A stretch of DNA of 11,613 bases from positions 1 through 11,613 of the forward strand of contig JAQXNP010000141.1 of NCBI GenBank assembly GCA_029098065.1, written 5' to 3'. The notes beneath the pieces were generated by a model. The model was not told the DNA's origin. It saw nothing but the letters and a program-made list of their open reading frames with translations, and ran no database searches. Numbering within the stretch: the first letter of the stretch is position 1; every line of letters starts with the position of its first letter. This document shows, in pieces, positions 1-5,928 of the stretch. This stretch comes from Clostridiales bacterium (GTDB taxonomy: Bacteria; Bacillota; Clostridia; Oscillospirales; Oscillospiraceae). Position numbers and translations under genes: made by a program.

Positions 1-294
1 GTAAAAACAAAACTGCCGGCATTTTACGACGAGAACAGGTGCGGGGTGTACTGCGACGGGGCTTTCCGCATGAATCTCCCCGGGGTTGTACTGAATAATT
101 CCAACTGGCCTTATATCGTGCGTGTGGGGCGCATCTGGTCTTGTCTGTCCGTTTCTCTGTCCCCCATCATTCACATAGGTATGAACTATATCAGCCCGGA
201 ACTCTGGCAATGCGTGGAACCATACGTTTTTCTGATCCTTCTGCTCGGCGGACTATTGATTCCGATCTATGTGACAGGCAAAAAATACGAATAA
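1..294 (+). CDS. C-terminal part of an unrecognised membrane protein (5' end outside window)
   Basis: The frame is open from the first base to a TAA at 292-294, so the gene very likely starts before the window; the GTG at 46 has no good ribosome site and is not a convincing start. The visible 97 residues have a polar first third with two cysteines (CGVYC), then a hydrophobic stretch around IWSCLSVSLSPIIHIG and a clear C-terminal membrane helix (VFLILLLGGLLIPIYV) followed by a charged tail KKYE, which predicts a cytoplasmic C-terminus by the positive-inside rule. A strong hairpin terminator follows 52 bp later, as expected after a real gene. I do not recognise the family. It could also be a decayed gene, since nothing upstream can be checked. 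Confidence 0.5.
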   Translation, partial: VKTKLPAFYDENRCGVYCDGAFRMNLPGVVLNNSNWPYIVRVGRIWSCLSVSLSPIIHIGMNYISPELWQCVEPYVFLILLLGGLLIPIYVTGKKYE

Positions 295-346
295 GAGAAG
301 ATCGCACTTTTATCCATGCCCGCCTGCCATGCAGCGCGGCAGCCGA

Positions 347-381
347 AAAAGAGTCAAGGCGCAGATTGCCTTGACTCTTTT
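347..381. terminator. Intrinsic terminator, bidirectional
   Basis: A perfect 14-bp stem (arms 347-360 and 368-381, core GAGTCAAGGC/GCCTTGACTC) encloses a 7-nt loop. The arms begin with AAAA and end with TTTT, so a U tract follows the GC-containing stem in either direction. It sits between the + strand gene ending at 294 and the - strand gene ending at 418, which fits a shared terminator for convergent transcripts. Confidence 0.85.
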
Positions 382-417
382 CCTGTGATATGGACACACC
401 CAGCAGGGCCGGATGTT

Positions 418-651
418 TTATTCCCCGTAATACCGCAGCATATCCTCCATCAGCAGACTCCCGATGAGCCCGGAGGCAAAGGAGGTCAACCCGGCGGACA
501 AAAAGATCTCCGCGTATTCGTAAAGCCTTTGCGCCAACGCCCCGCCCTGTCCGGCCCGGAACATCAGCGCCAGCGCTCCGGCCTGAAAGAAAAGGCACAG
601 CCACAATCCCCGGCTGAGAACAAACCGGGACAGTTCTCGATGAATTCCCAT
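418..651 (-). CDS. Small two-helix membrane protein, unknown function
   Basis: This 77-residue protein starts at the ATG at 651, which has the ribosome site GGAGG (657-661 on the + strand as CCTCC) 5 nt upstream; the in-frame TTG at 675 lacks one. Two hydrophobic segments are visible, roughly residues 8-32 (LSRGLWLCLFFQAGALALMF) and residues 45-68 (IFLSAGLTSFASGLIGSLLM), joined by a short polar stretch (AQRLYEYAE). The C-terminus is short and acidic (EDMLRYYGE). The family is not recognised. It is divergent from the DUF6514-like gene at 920, with a promoter and inverted 0A boxes between them, so control by Spo0A is plausible but inferred. Codon use and the ribosome site support a real gene. 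Confidence 0.7.
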   Translation of the reverse strand: MGIHRELSRFVLSRGLWLCLFFQAGALALMFRAGQGGALAQRLYEYAEIFLSAGLTSFASGLIGSLLMEDMLRYYGE

Positions 652-701
652 AATTTCCTCCGCTTTCTGTCCCAATGGGAAGACAAACAGTACGTGAGGC
701 C

Positions 702-730
702 ATTGTAACAGCCCGTTTTATTCCTCGCAA
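702..730 (-). promoter_or_regulatory. Candidate sigma-A promoter for the small membrane protein gene
   Basis: On the - strand TTGCGA (730-725) and TACAAT (707-702) are 17 bp apart, and the -10 is preceded by TG one base away (TGTTACAAT), an extended -10. This places the transcript start about 55 bp before the ATG at 651. An inverted 0A box lies 32 bp upstream of the -35. Confidence 0.5.
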
Positions 731-762
731 CGCCAAAAACTTGCCAACCATTTTTGACCGAA

Positions 763-834
763 TTCGACATTTTTCCCCTTTTTTGACAGCTGATAAAGGG
801 GGAAGGTCAATGATACGCCCGGGACCATGTCGAA
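763..834. promoter_or_regulatory. Pair of inverted Spo0A-type 0A boxes in a divergent promoter region
   Basis: TTCGACA at 763-769 is the reverse complement of TGTCGAA, and TGTCGAA occurs directly at 828-834; both match the core 0A box exactly. They are extended as GAATTCGACAT and ATGTCGAAATTC, so the sites form the ends of an imperfect inverted repeat. A second inner complementarity (TTCCCCTTT near 773, AAAGGGGGAA near 795) makes the whole 72 bp partly palindromic. One box lies upstream of each divergent promoter. Binding by Spo0A is an inference from the motif; chance occurrence of two such heptamers in an opposed pair here is possible but unlikely. Confidence 0.5.
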
Positions 835-853
835 ATTCCTCGATGAGTTCCCA

Positions 854-882
854 TGTACAAATGAGAAAAAACACAATATAAT
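854..882 (+). promoter_or_regulatory. Sigma-A-type promoter for the DUF6514-like gene
   Basis: A consensus TATAAT at 877-882 lies 17 bp after TGTACA (854-859, 4 of 6 matches to TTGACA). The region between is A-rich. Predicted transcript start is near 889, giving a leader of about 30 nt before the ATG at 920 with its AAGGAGG ribosome site. The 0A box at 828-834 ends 19 bp upstream of the -35, a position from which an activator could act. Confidence 0.65.
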
Positions 883-919
883 GTGTATAAAGCTTTGAAA
901 AAGGAAGGAGGCACACAAT

Positions 920-1192
920 ATGAGGGAATTGAAACTGGATGTAAAAAGCCTTTACCCCGACCTGACGCAGACCACGCCCTACGATTATTCTATTCTGGTG
1001 GACGAAATGCCTGTAGGTGGTTTTGCGTGTGAGAGTTACGGCGTCCGTATTACCTCTCAGGTGACGGGTGAGCAGGCAGACATCCCTAATCTGACGGTCA
1101 GCATCTCCCGCATCGATGATTTGATGGACAAGCTGGTCCGCAATAATGTGAGCCCCATTCATCTTCATGATGTAGTGGAGGACTGGCTGTAA
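920..1192 (+). CDS. DUF6514-like small protein
   Basis: This 90-residue soluble protein starts at ATG 920 behind a strong ribosome site (GGAAGGAGG, 7 nt spacing). The layout, a short N-terminal strand, a central YGVRI strand, then an IDDLMDKLVRNNVSPIHL helix-turn and an ending DVVEDWL, matches my recollection of the DUF6514 family of about 90-residue Clostridia proteins; this is from memory and is not a profile search. There is no signal peptide, membrane helix or cysteine pair, so it should be cytoplasmic. No biochemical role is known to me. It has its own consensus promoter and terminator and is therefore monocistronic. The 0A box upstream suggests expression linked to entry into sporulation or stationary phase, which is inferred. 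Confidence 0.8.
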   Translation: MRELKLDVKSLYPDLTQTTPYDYSILVDEMPVGGFACESYGVRITSQVTGEQADIPNLTVSISRIDDLMDKLVRNNVSPIHLHDVVEDWL

Positions 1193-1270
1193 ATCAGCTG
1201 TTCCGGCCCGGGCCGCCCGGGAAATTGCTTAACATAAGGATACTGCATGGGCGGCAGAGCCGTTCCAAAC

Positions 1271-1312
1271 AAAATGGCCTCCGGGAGCTTTACTGTTCCC
1301 GGAGGCCATTTT
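1271..1312. terminator. Strong bidirectional intrinsic terminator
   Basis: A perfect 16-bp stem (1271-1286 with 1297-1312, core GGCCTCCGGGA/TCCCGGAGGCC) has a 10-nt loop and is flanked by AAAAT and ATTTT. It separates the + strand gene ending at 1192 from the - strand Sel1-repeat gene ending at 1388 and should stop transcripts from both sides. Confidence 0.9.
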
Positions 1313-1387
1313 CAGGAAAGCGTCAAATCGGCCTTGCATCGGTTCCGCCTAGTCTTTTCCGGGCGGAAGGGACCAGCTTCCCGCCTC

Positions 1388-3889
1388 TCAATGAAAGAAT
1401 CTGCCCCAAAAACCACCCTTTTTCCCGGCCTTTTTTTCGGCCTTTTTCCGATCCGGGCAAGCGCCTGTCCGGCGGTCTTTTTTCAACCGGGAAAACGCGT
1501 TTTTGGCCTCTTCATTCCCCAGCCCGGCGGCCTTTTCATACCAGGTCAGAGCCGCCGCCTGGTCGGCATCCACGCCCTGGCCGTTTTCATAAAGCCGTCC
1601 CAGCCGGAACATGGCCGCGGCGCTGCCCGCGTCAGCGGCTTTCTCATAGAAGCTCCTGGCCCGGCCGTAGTCCTGATCGGTGCCCTTGCCGAACTCACAG
1701 CAGTCCCCCGCGTTGAAGAGGCCCCGCTGGTTCCCCTGACGCGCAGATCTTTCATACCAGTAAAACGCTTTGCCCAGATCCTGATCCACTCCGGTGCCGC
1801 TGGCATAAAAGTTGGCCAGGTTGCACTGGGCGCAGGGATCCCCTCCCTCGGCAGCCAGCCCGTAAAGACGGGCCGCCTCCTGAAGATCCTGCTTTACCCC
1901 CTCGCCGGTCTCATAGCAGTAGCCCAAATTACACTGGGCCCGGGGATACCCCTGCTCGGCAGCCATGGTATACCAGTGGACGGCGGTCTCCTTATCCACC
2001 TCGACCCCCTGGCCCTCGTCATAACAATAGGCCAGATTGCACTGGGCCCGGGGATATCCCTGCTCAGCAGACTTGGTGTACCAGTAAATAGCCTCGGTCA
2101 TGGACTTCTCCACACCGACGGCGGCCTCATAGCAGTAGGCCAGATTGCACTGCGCCCGGGCGTAGCCCTGCTCAGCAGACTTGTGATACCATTTGACCGC
2201 CTCTTTCAGATCCCGGGGCGTTCCCTTGCCCATTTCACAGCACCAGCCCAAATTGCAGGCGCCGGGAGCATAGTCCATCTCAGCGGAGCGGCGGTAATAC
2301 TCCACCGCCTTTTCCCAGTTCTGTTCCACCAGCTGACCTTCTTCATAATAGAGGCCCAGCCGGCACACAGCCCGGGGGAAATCCTGCTCGGCGGCCTTGG
2401 AGAACCATTGGAAGGCTTCCTTTTGATCCTCCGGGGTCCCCTTGCCGTTTTCCGCGCACCAGGCGTAGTTGCACATACCGGGGGCATAACCCGCCCGGGC
2501 GGATTGAAGATAGAGCTCCGCCGCTTTTTCCCAGCTCTGTTCTACATACTCCCCGTTCTCATAGCACAGCCCCAGCCGGCATACGGCGGGGGGATAATTC
2601 CGCATGGACGCCCCCTGATAGAGCCGCACCGCCTCTTCCAGATTCCGGCCGATGCCTTTGCCGTATTCATAGCACCAGCCCAAATTGTAGAGCGCCCGGG
2701 GATCGCCCTGTCCGGCGGCCCTGCCGTACCACTTCACAGCCTCCTCCCAGCTTTGAGGAACCCCCTGGCCGGACTCATAACACCAGCCCAGGTTGCATTG
2801 GGCCCGGGCATAGCCCTGCTCGGCGGAGGCGGTATACCATCTGATGGCCTCCGGCCAGCTCTGCTCCACGCCCTCGCCCGCCTCGTAGCACCACCCCAGA
2901 TTGCACTGGGAGGGAGAGTAACCCTGACCGGCGGATCTGCGGTAGAGGGCCACTGCCCTGGCCATATCCTGCTCCACGCCGTCGCCGCGCTCATAGCAAA
3001 GCCCCAGATTGCACTGGGCCCGGGCGTCATCCTGTTCCGCGGCGGCACTGTACCATTTGATGGCCATGGCCTGGTCCTTCTTCACCCCTTCGCCGGCCTC
3101 ATAGCACCAGGCCAGATTACACTGGGCGGGGGCATAGCCCCGCTGGGCGGAGGCCTCGTAGAGCCGCACCGCCTTTCCCCAGCTCTGCTCCACCCCGGCT
3201 CCCTTTTCGTAGCAGAGGCCCAGGTTGCACAGAGCCCGGGGATCTTCCTGGTCTGCGGCGGAAGAGTACCAGTATACAGCGTCCTTCCAGCTCTGAGGAA
3301 CCCCCTTGCCGAATTCATAGCACCAGCCCAAGTTGCACTGGGCCCGGGCATAACCCATATCGGCAGACTGACGGTAGAGGCGGGTGGCATCCTCCCAGCT
3401 CTGGGGAACGCCCTCTCCGGTCTCATAGCAGAGTCCCAGGCAGCAGATGGCGGGAGCATACTCAGCCTCGGCCGCCATCTGGTAATACTCCACCGCTTTG
3501 GCAAGGTCCTGCTCCACCCCGTCGCCCTGCTGATAGAGCTGTCCCAGGGCGCACCAGCCGGAGGGGTCCTCCTTCTCGCCCGCCTCCCGGAAGCACTCCG
3601 CGGCTTTTGCAGCGTCCTGTTCCACCAGGATGCCCCGGAGATAATACACGCCCAAGCGGTAGACAGCCGGGGGATAGTCCTGCTCCACGGCGGTATTCAG
3701 ATATTGAAGGGCCTTTTCGTCATCCCCTTTGTCATGGGCCTGATCAGACAGGCACATCCAGCCGTAGCCGGAAATATATTCCTCTTCCACCGGAATAAAC
3801 AAAGTTCCGCCGCATTCCGGGCACACCTCCAGATCGGGGTCATCCGTTACGAATCCGCAGTCTGGAGAATCACAGCGATAGAACTCCAT
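1388..3889 (-). CDS. Zinc-ribbon plus 20 Sel1-like repeats, large solenoid protein
   Basis: An 833-residue protein. The start at 3889 is chosen because AAGGAGG lies 7 nt before it; an ATG two codons earlier (3895) would leave 1 nt. Residues 1-30 hold a rubredoxin-like zinc ribbon (C6-x4-C11-x11-C23-x2-C26). Residues 73-792 are exactly 20 tandem 36-residue Sel1-like units with consensus close to ARAQCNLGWCYE-G-GVEQSW-EAVKWY-SAEQGY. These form helix-turn-helix solenoids that act as protein-binding scaffolds. A partial unit and a lysine-rich tail ending GGFWGRFFH close the protein. There is no signal peptide or membrane helix, so it should be cytoplasmic. An unusual feature is a Cys at positions 5 and 10 in 13 of 20 repeats. 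It has its own promoter and terminator. In other bacteria Sel1 proteins act in signalling, envelope or host-interaction roles; the partner here is unknown. Confidence 0.9.
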   Translation of the reverse strand: MEFYRCDSPDCGFVTDDPDLEVCPECGGTLFIPVEEEYISGYGWMCLSDQAHDKGDDEKALQYLNTAVEQDYPPAVYRLGVYYLRGILVEQDAAKAAECFREAGEKEDPSGWCALGQLYQQGDGVEQDLAKAVEYYQMAAEAEYAPAICCLGLCYETGEGVPQSWEDATRLYRQSADMGYARAQCNLGWCYEFGKGVPQSWKDAVYWYSSAADQEDPRALCNLGLCYEKGAGVEQSWGKAVRLYEASAQRGYAPAQCNLAWCYEAGEGVKKDQAMAIKWYSAAAEQDDARAQCNLGLCYERGDGVEQDMARAVALYRRSAGQGYSPSQCNLGWCYEAGEGVEQSWPEAIRWYTASAEQGYARAQCNLGWCYESGQGVPQSWEEAVKWYGRAAGQGDPRALYNLGWCYEYGKGIGRNLEEAVRLYQGASMRNYPPAVCRLGLCYENGEYVEQSWEKAAELYLQSARAGYAPGMCNYAWCAENGKGTPEDQKEAFQWFSKAAEQDFPRAVCRLGLYYEEGQLVEQNWEKAVEYYRRSAEMDYAPGACNLGWCCEMGKGTPRDLKEAVKWYHKSAEQGYARAQCNLAYCYEAAVGVEKSMTEAIYWYTKSAEQGYPRAQCNLAYCYDEGQGVEVDKETAVHWYTMAAEQGYPRAQCNLGYCYETGEGVKQDLQEAARLYGLAAEGGDPCAQCNLANFYASGTGVDQDLGKAFYWYERSARQGNQRGLFNAGDCCEFGKGTDQDYGRARSFYEKAADAGSAAAMFRLGRLYENGQGVDADQAAALTWYEKAAGLGNEEAKNAFSRLKKDRRTGACPDRKKAEKKAGKKGGFWGRFFH
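1514..3673 (-). repeat. Tandem coding repeats: 20 Sel1 units of 108 bp
   Basis: The segment coding residues 73-792 divides into 20 units of 36 codons without any insertion or deletion. On the + strand the recurrent motif CAGATTGCACTGGGCCCGGG or close variants marks most units. The units differ in many codons, so the array is an old expansion rather than a very recent tandem duplication, although several neighbouring units (around 1830-2170, units 15-17) remain alike. Confidence 0.85.
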
Positions 3890-4045
3890 CGTCATGCCTC
3901 CTTCTGTATTAAGGCAACCCTGCGCAGTCGGGCCTGAGCACTTTACGGAAATTTTCGCGCTGATTTTCTGCCATATATCCGGTATTGCCGCAAAACCGGC
4001 CGGCAAATCTCTCCCGCCAAACGATGCTGTGTTGCTTTCAGATTG
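3890..4045 (-). other. Leader of the Sel1-repeat gene, no recognised riboswitch
   Basis: Between the predicted transcript start and the ATG lie about 150 nt without a convincing coding frame. A small stem TTGCCG/CGGCAA (3985-3990 with 4001-4006) is visible. I compared it by eye with common riboswitch cores (c-di-GMP, SAM, TPP, glycine) and saw no match. The longer open frame through this stretch lacks a ribosome site and is not supported. Confidence 0.35.
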
Positions 4046-4074
4046 ATTATACACGTCTGCCCGTTTCCGCACAA
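4046..4074 (-). promoter_or_regulatory. Candidate promoter of the Sel1-repeat gene
   Basis: On the - strand a perfect TATAAT (4051-4046) lies 17 bp after TTGTGC (4074-4069), a weak -35. It is downstream of the holin terminator at 4144-4173, so the Sel1 gene is probably transcribed independently of the lysis cassette. Confidence 0.5.
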
Positions 4075-4143
4075 GAGCGGCCCGGACAAAAAACGGGCTC
4101 GAAATTCTATTTGTTCCGGCGGCCTTCTTCCGGTTCCGGGCAG

Positions 4144-4173
4144 AAAAAAGCGGGCCGGGATTCCCCGGCCCGC
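4144..4173 (-). terminator. Intrinsic terminator after the holin gene
   Basis: On the - strand a perfect 10-bp GC stem (GCGGGCCGGG/CCCGGCCCGC, arms 4164-4173 and 4150-4159, 4-nt loop) is followed at once by TTTTTT (4149-4144). It is 15 bp downstream of the holin stop codon and ends the phage-type cassette. Confidence 0.92.
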
Positions 4174-4187
4174 CTGCTGTCCCGCGC

Positions 4188-4631
4188 CTATTCGCGGTCG
4201 ATCTGATGTCTCAGTTTATCAAACGCCCGTTTGAGCCATGCCGGGATGGGCGCCCCCATGGCTCCGGCATTCTCAACGATGCTGCCCACCTCGGTCAGAA
4301 TATACCACGTTACCACCATCGGACACAAAAACACGGTGTAAGTAAAAGGCAGTTCCATCCCCGGCAGGTTGGCCAGAATGACTCCAACCACCAGATCCAG
4401 CACCCCCGAAATTGCCACAGCGGACACGCAGCCCGCCTTGTGCCACAGCCCCTCCCGGGCGATGGTGGATGACCACCGTCCGTCTTTGGCGGCGGCGGCC
4501 ATGCCGGTGCCCACGTCCAGCATCATACACCCGATCCAGGCCACCACAAGCCATCCGAACCATCCCCACAGAGCGGTCAGGACCGCCAAAGCAGCGGAGA
4601 ACGCCCCCTTGATCTCCTTGACCCGATCCAT
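4188..4631 (-). CDS. Phage holin, class-4 (toxin secretion/phage lysis) family
   Basis: A 147-residue membrane protein. The start at 4631 is preferred because GGGGAGG lies 7 nt upstream; the ATG at 4637 overlaps the endolysin stop (ATGA) but leaves only 1 nt, so the first two ATGs compete. Hydrophobic segments lie near residues 12-32, 33-48, 67-89 and 97-115. Family hallmarks of phage_holin_4 (BlyA/TcdE-like) are present: DVGTG near residue 39, SSTIAREGLWHKAG at 54-67, and TEVGSIVENAGAMGAPIP at 113-130. Holins of this family form membrane pores that let endolysin reach the wall or, in toxin loci, help release large proteins. It is translationally coupled to the endolysin and is followed by a strong terminator. 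All hallmarks look intact. Confidence 0.9.
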   Translation of the reverse strand: MDRVKEIKGAFSAALAVLTALWGWFGWLVVAWIGCMMLDVGTGMAAAAKDGRWSSTIAREGLWHKAGCVSAVAISGVLDLVVGVILANLPGMELPFTYTVFLCPMVVTWYILTEVGSIVENAGAMGAPIPAWLKRAFDKLRHQIDRE

Positions 4632-4633
4632 TG

Positions 4634-5353
4634 TCATGCCTCCCCGGTCTGATTCAGGAGCCCCATCCGCTCCATCCACACCAGGGGCTGAAGACTGCTC
4701 TCCCACACGGTGATCTTACCGTCGGCATCCGCTTGAATGTATCCGAGCCCGGCCGCCTTCTCCGCCGCCCCGCGGGCCCAATCGGGTATTTCCGACACGC
4801 TGTGATAGATCTTCATCTCATTATCCCCCTGATTCTCTGACGGCGCTTCCGGCCCCGCCGAAGTCTTGGCATACCCCGGCCGGGCCGCCCCGCCCACGTA
4901 CTTCAGCGCCCGTCTCCGGCGCATCACCGCTCCGCCGTTGGCCTCGTTCCCACTCCCGGTGTTGCCGTCAATGGTGGTCACATATCCGGGCTCCACTTTT
5001 TCACAGATCCCGATATGATTCATCACGCCCCGCTGATTCCCGTCAAACACGAAAAACACCAGATCCCCGGGACGGATGCTCTGCTTGTCCACCGCCATGC
5101 CGCGGGCCTTGTAATACTGGTCCAGCGTGGTGCATGAGGCCGTCTTTTGGCCTCCGTAGAACAGCCCGGCGGCTCCCGCCTGCCGGAAGAGCCACCACTG
5201 GAACACGCAGCACCAGGGATAGGCGTCCCCGGACACCGGGCGGCCGTAGTAGGCGGTGTTATAAAGCACGTTGTTGCTCCCCGCCGGAGATTCCTTCACC
5301 CCGATCTGCGACCGGGCCAGGGCCAGCAGTTTCTGTTCTGTCGCCACAGGCAT
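4634..5353 (-). CDS. CHAP-domain endolysin with C-terminal wall-binding domain
   Basis: A 239-residue cell-wall hydrolase starting at ATG 5353 (AGAAGGGAG just upstream). Residues 5-155 form a CHAP amidase/endopeptidase domain: catalytic Cys in PWCCVF (C48 is the usual position, C49 adjacent), His113 in NHIGI, and polar D129/N131 in TIDGNTG, with the family motif PGDLVFF at 95-101. Residues 163-179 are a proline- and serine-rich linker. Residues 180-239 (HSVSEIPDWARGAAEKAAGLGYIQ, written in part) resemble the wall-binding domain common in Clostridia phage lysins. There is no signal peptide, so export should depend on the holin encoded next. The stop overlaps an ATG of the holin gene. A good internal ribosome site precedes Met180 (separate entry). 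Confidence 0.92.
   Translation of the reverse strand: MPVATEQKLLALARSQIGVKESPAGSNNVLYNTAYYGRPVSGDAYPWCCVFQWWLFRQAGAAGLFYGGQKTASCTTLDQYYKARGMAVDKQSIRPGDLVFFVFDGNQRGVMNHIGICEKVEPGYVTTIDGNTGSGNEANGGAVMRRRRALKYVGGAARPGYAKTSAGPEAPSENQGDNEMKIYHSVSEIPDWARGAAEKAAGLGYIQADADGKITVWESSLQPLVWMERMGLLNQTGEA
4814..4830 (-). promoter_or_regulatory. Internal ribosome site and ATG inside the endolysin gene
   Basis: On the - strand AGGGGG (4830-4825) is followed 8 nt later by an in-frame ATG (4816-4814) that is codon 180 of the endolysin, exactly at the linker/wall-binding border. Initiation there would make a 60-residue wall-binding domain alone. Some Clostridium and Enterococcus phage endolysins are known to use such secondary starts. 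Use of this site is inferred. Confidence 0.5.
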
Positions 5354-5381
5354 TTCTCCCTTCTCAAAGCAGCCCCGGGGA

Positions 5382-5510
5382 TCACTGCCCCTTTTCCAGC
5401 ACGGCGTCGGCCTCTTCCCGGGTCAGCCGTCCCGCGTCCACAAGGGCCTCGATCCGTTCTCCGCTCCACAGCCGGGGATAGTACTTGACCGCCATCTCGT
5501 ATACGCTCAC
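5382..5510 (-). CDS. XkdX-family phage protein
   Basis: A 42-residue protein starting at GTG 5510, with GGGGGG about 9 nt upstream, and overlapping the stop of the preceding gene by 4 nt (GTGA). The sequence MAVKYYPRLWSGERIEALVD followed by AGRLTREEADAVL fits the XkdX family: a YYPKLW-like N-terminal motif and a final G-x-[IL]-T-x-E-E helix. XkdX is a small protein of unknown function encoded next to the tail-fibre and lysis genes of PBSX-like phages and defective prophages. It lies 28 bp upstream of the endolysin. It is too short to be found without the context, but the motif and overlap make it convincing. Confidence 0.8.
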   Translation of the reverse strand: MSVYEMAVKYYPRLWSGERIEALVDAGRLTREEADAVLEKGQ

Positions 5511-5794
5511 AGGGTCACACCCCCCATCGCCGCCAGATAATCCACGTCCGCCCGGAGCTGTTCCAGCTCGGTGGGCTCGCTCTCCGGCCGGGCGGGCCGC
5601 TCTCTGGGCGCAACGCCGGTCAGCGTCCCGTCCTCCACCGTCAGGTCGCAATAGCCGCCGCAGTCCCACACGGCTCGCTCCAGCTCCGCCGGTACGGCTA
5701 CCCAGCCCTCCAGCCAGCACTCGGAGCGGTGACTCTGGCTCTGCACCCCATGGCCGCCGTCAGCCCGGGCGGCAAGTTCAATGATCGTCAGCAT
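5507..5794 (-). CDS. Phage tail-region small protein, unknown function
   Basis: A 95-residue protein starting at ATG 5794 behind GAAGGAGG with 8 nt spacing. The pattern is an N-terminal strand (MLTIIELAA), a central segment GVQSQSHRSECWLEGWVAVP, DCGGYCDL, then a proline/arginine-rich stretch and a C-terminal helix ELEQLRADVDYLAAMGGV. I have seen this layout in proteins lying between tail-fibre genes and xkdX in Clostridia prophages; no function is known. The helix near the end is a common coiled segment of phage virion accessory proteins. It is the first gene of the cassette, and no tail, capsid or packaging gene lies upstream, where the rubrerythrin gene is found instead. Confidence 0.75.
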   Translation of the reverse strand: MLTIIELAARADGGHGVQSQSHRSECWLEGWVAVPAELERAVWDCGGYCDLTVEDGTLTGVAPRERPARPESEPTELEQLRADVDYLAAMGGVTL

Positions 5795-5882
5795 CGTTCT
5801 GACCTCCTTCTAACCCAGCCGGTTTCGTGGGAGCCGGTTGGACCAAACGATACACCCACCGGAAAAATTCTCCGCCGGAACA

Positions 5883-5918
5883 CAGAAGAGCCGGACCTGT
5901 CCCGGTCCGGCTCTTCTG
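5883..5918 (-). terminator. Hairpin between the rubrerythrin gene and phage cassette, probable terminator
   Basis: A perfect 15-bp stem (5883-5897 with 5904-5918, core AGAGCCGGACC/GGTCCGGCTCT) with a 6-nt loop sits 10 bp after the rubrerythrin stop. It lacks an immediate U tract on the - strand, where TTTTT comes only about 15 nt later, so it may be a weak terminator or an RNA-stabilising stem. Confidence 0.55.
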
Positions 5919-5928
5919 ACGTTCATCT

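Noticed and set aside
783..816. TTGACA at 783-788 as the -35 of the DUF6514-like gene
   Set aside because: The nearest -10-like hexamer is TGATAC with 22-bp spacing, and the better promoter with TATAAT lies downstream at 854-882.
1201..1222. GC-rich palindrome GGCCCGGGCC with partial flanking symmetry after the DUF6514-like gene
   Set aside because: The pairing is imperfect, has no U tract, and the real terminator is the 16-bp stem at 1271-1312.
3887..3900. Similar start contexts GGAGGCATGACGATGGA (Sel1) and GGAGGCATGACAATGGA (holin)
   Set aside because: The match is confined to the ribosome site and a Met-Thr-Met start; flanking sequence differs, so shared origin is not supported.
1247..3937. 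Long open frame of 896 codons on the + strand across the Sel1 array
   Set aside because: It is the antisense shadow of the Sel1 gene. Its repeated IALGPGIPLLG-type pattern follows the 108-bp units, it has no ribosome site, and it runs through the terminator at 1271-1312.
3895..4072. N-terminal extension of the Sel1 gene from an ATG at 4072
   Set aside because: The extension lacks a ribosome site, contains the promoter TATAAT within its frame, and its residues do not resemble a domain. AAGGAGG with 7 nt spacing fixes the start at 3889.
5802..5845. Short direct repeat AGCCGGTT upstream of the phage cassette as a possible operator
   Set aside because: Only two 8-bp copies in a GC-rich stretch, with no good promoter nearby; likely chance.
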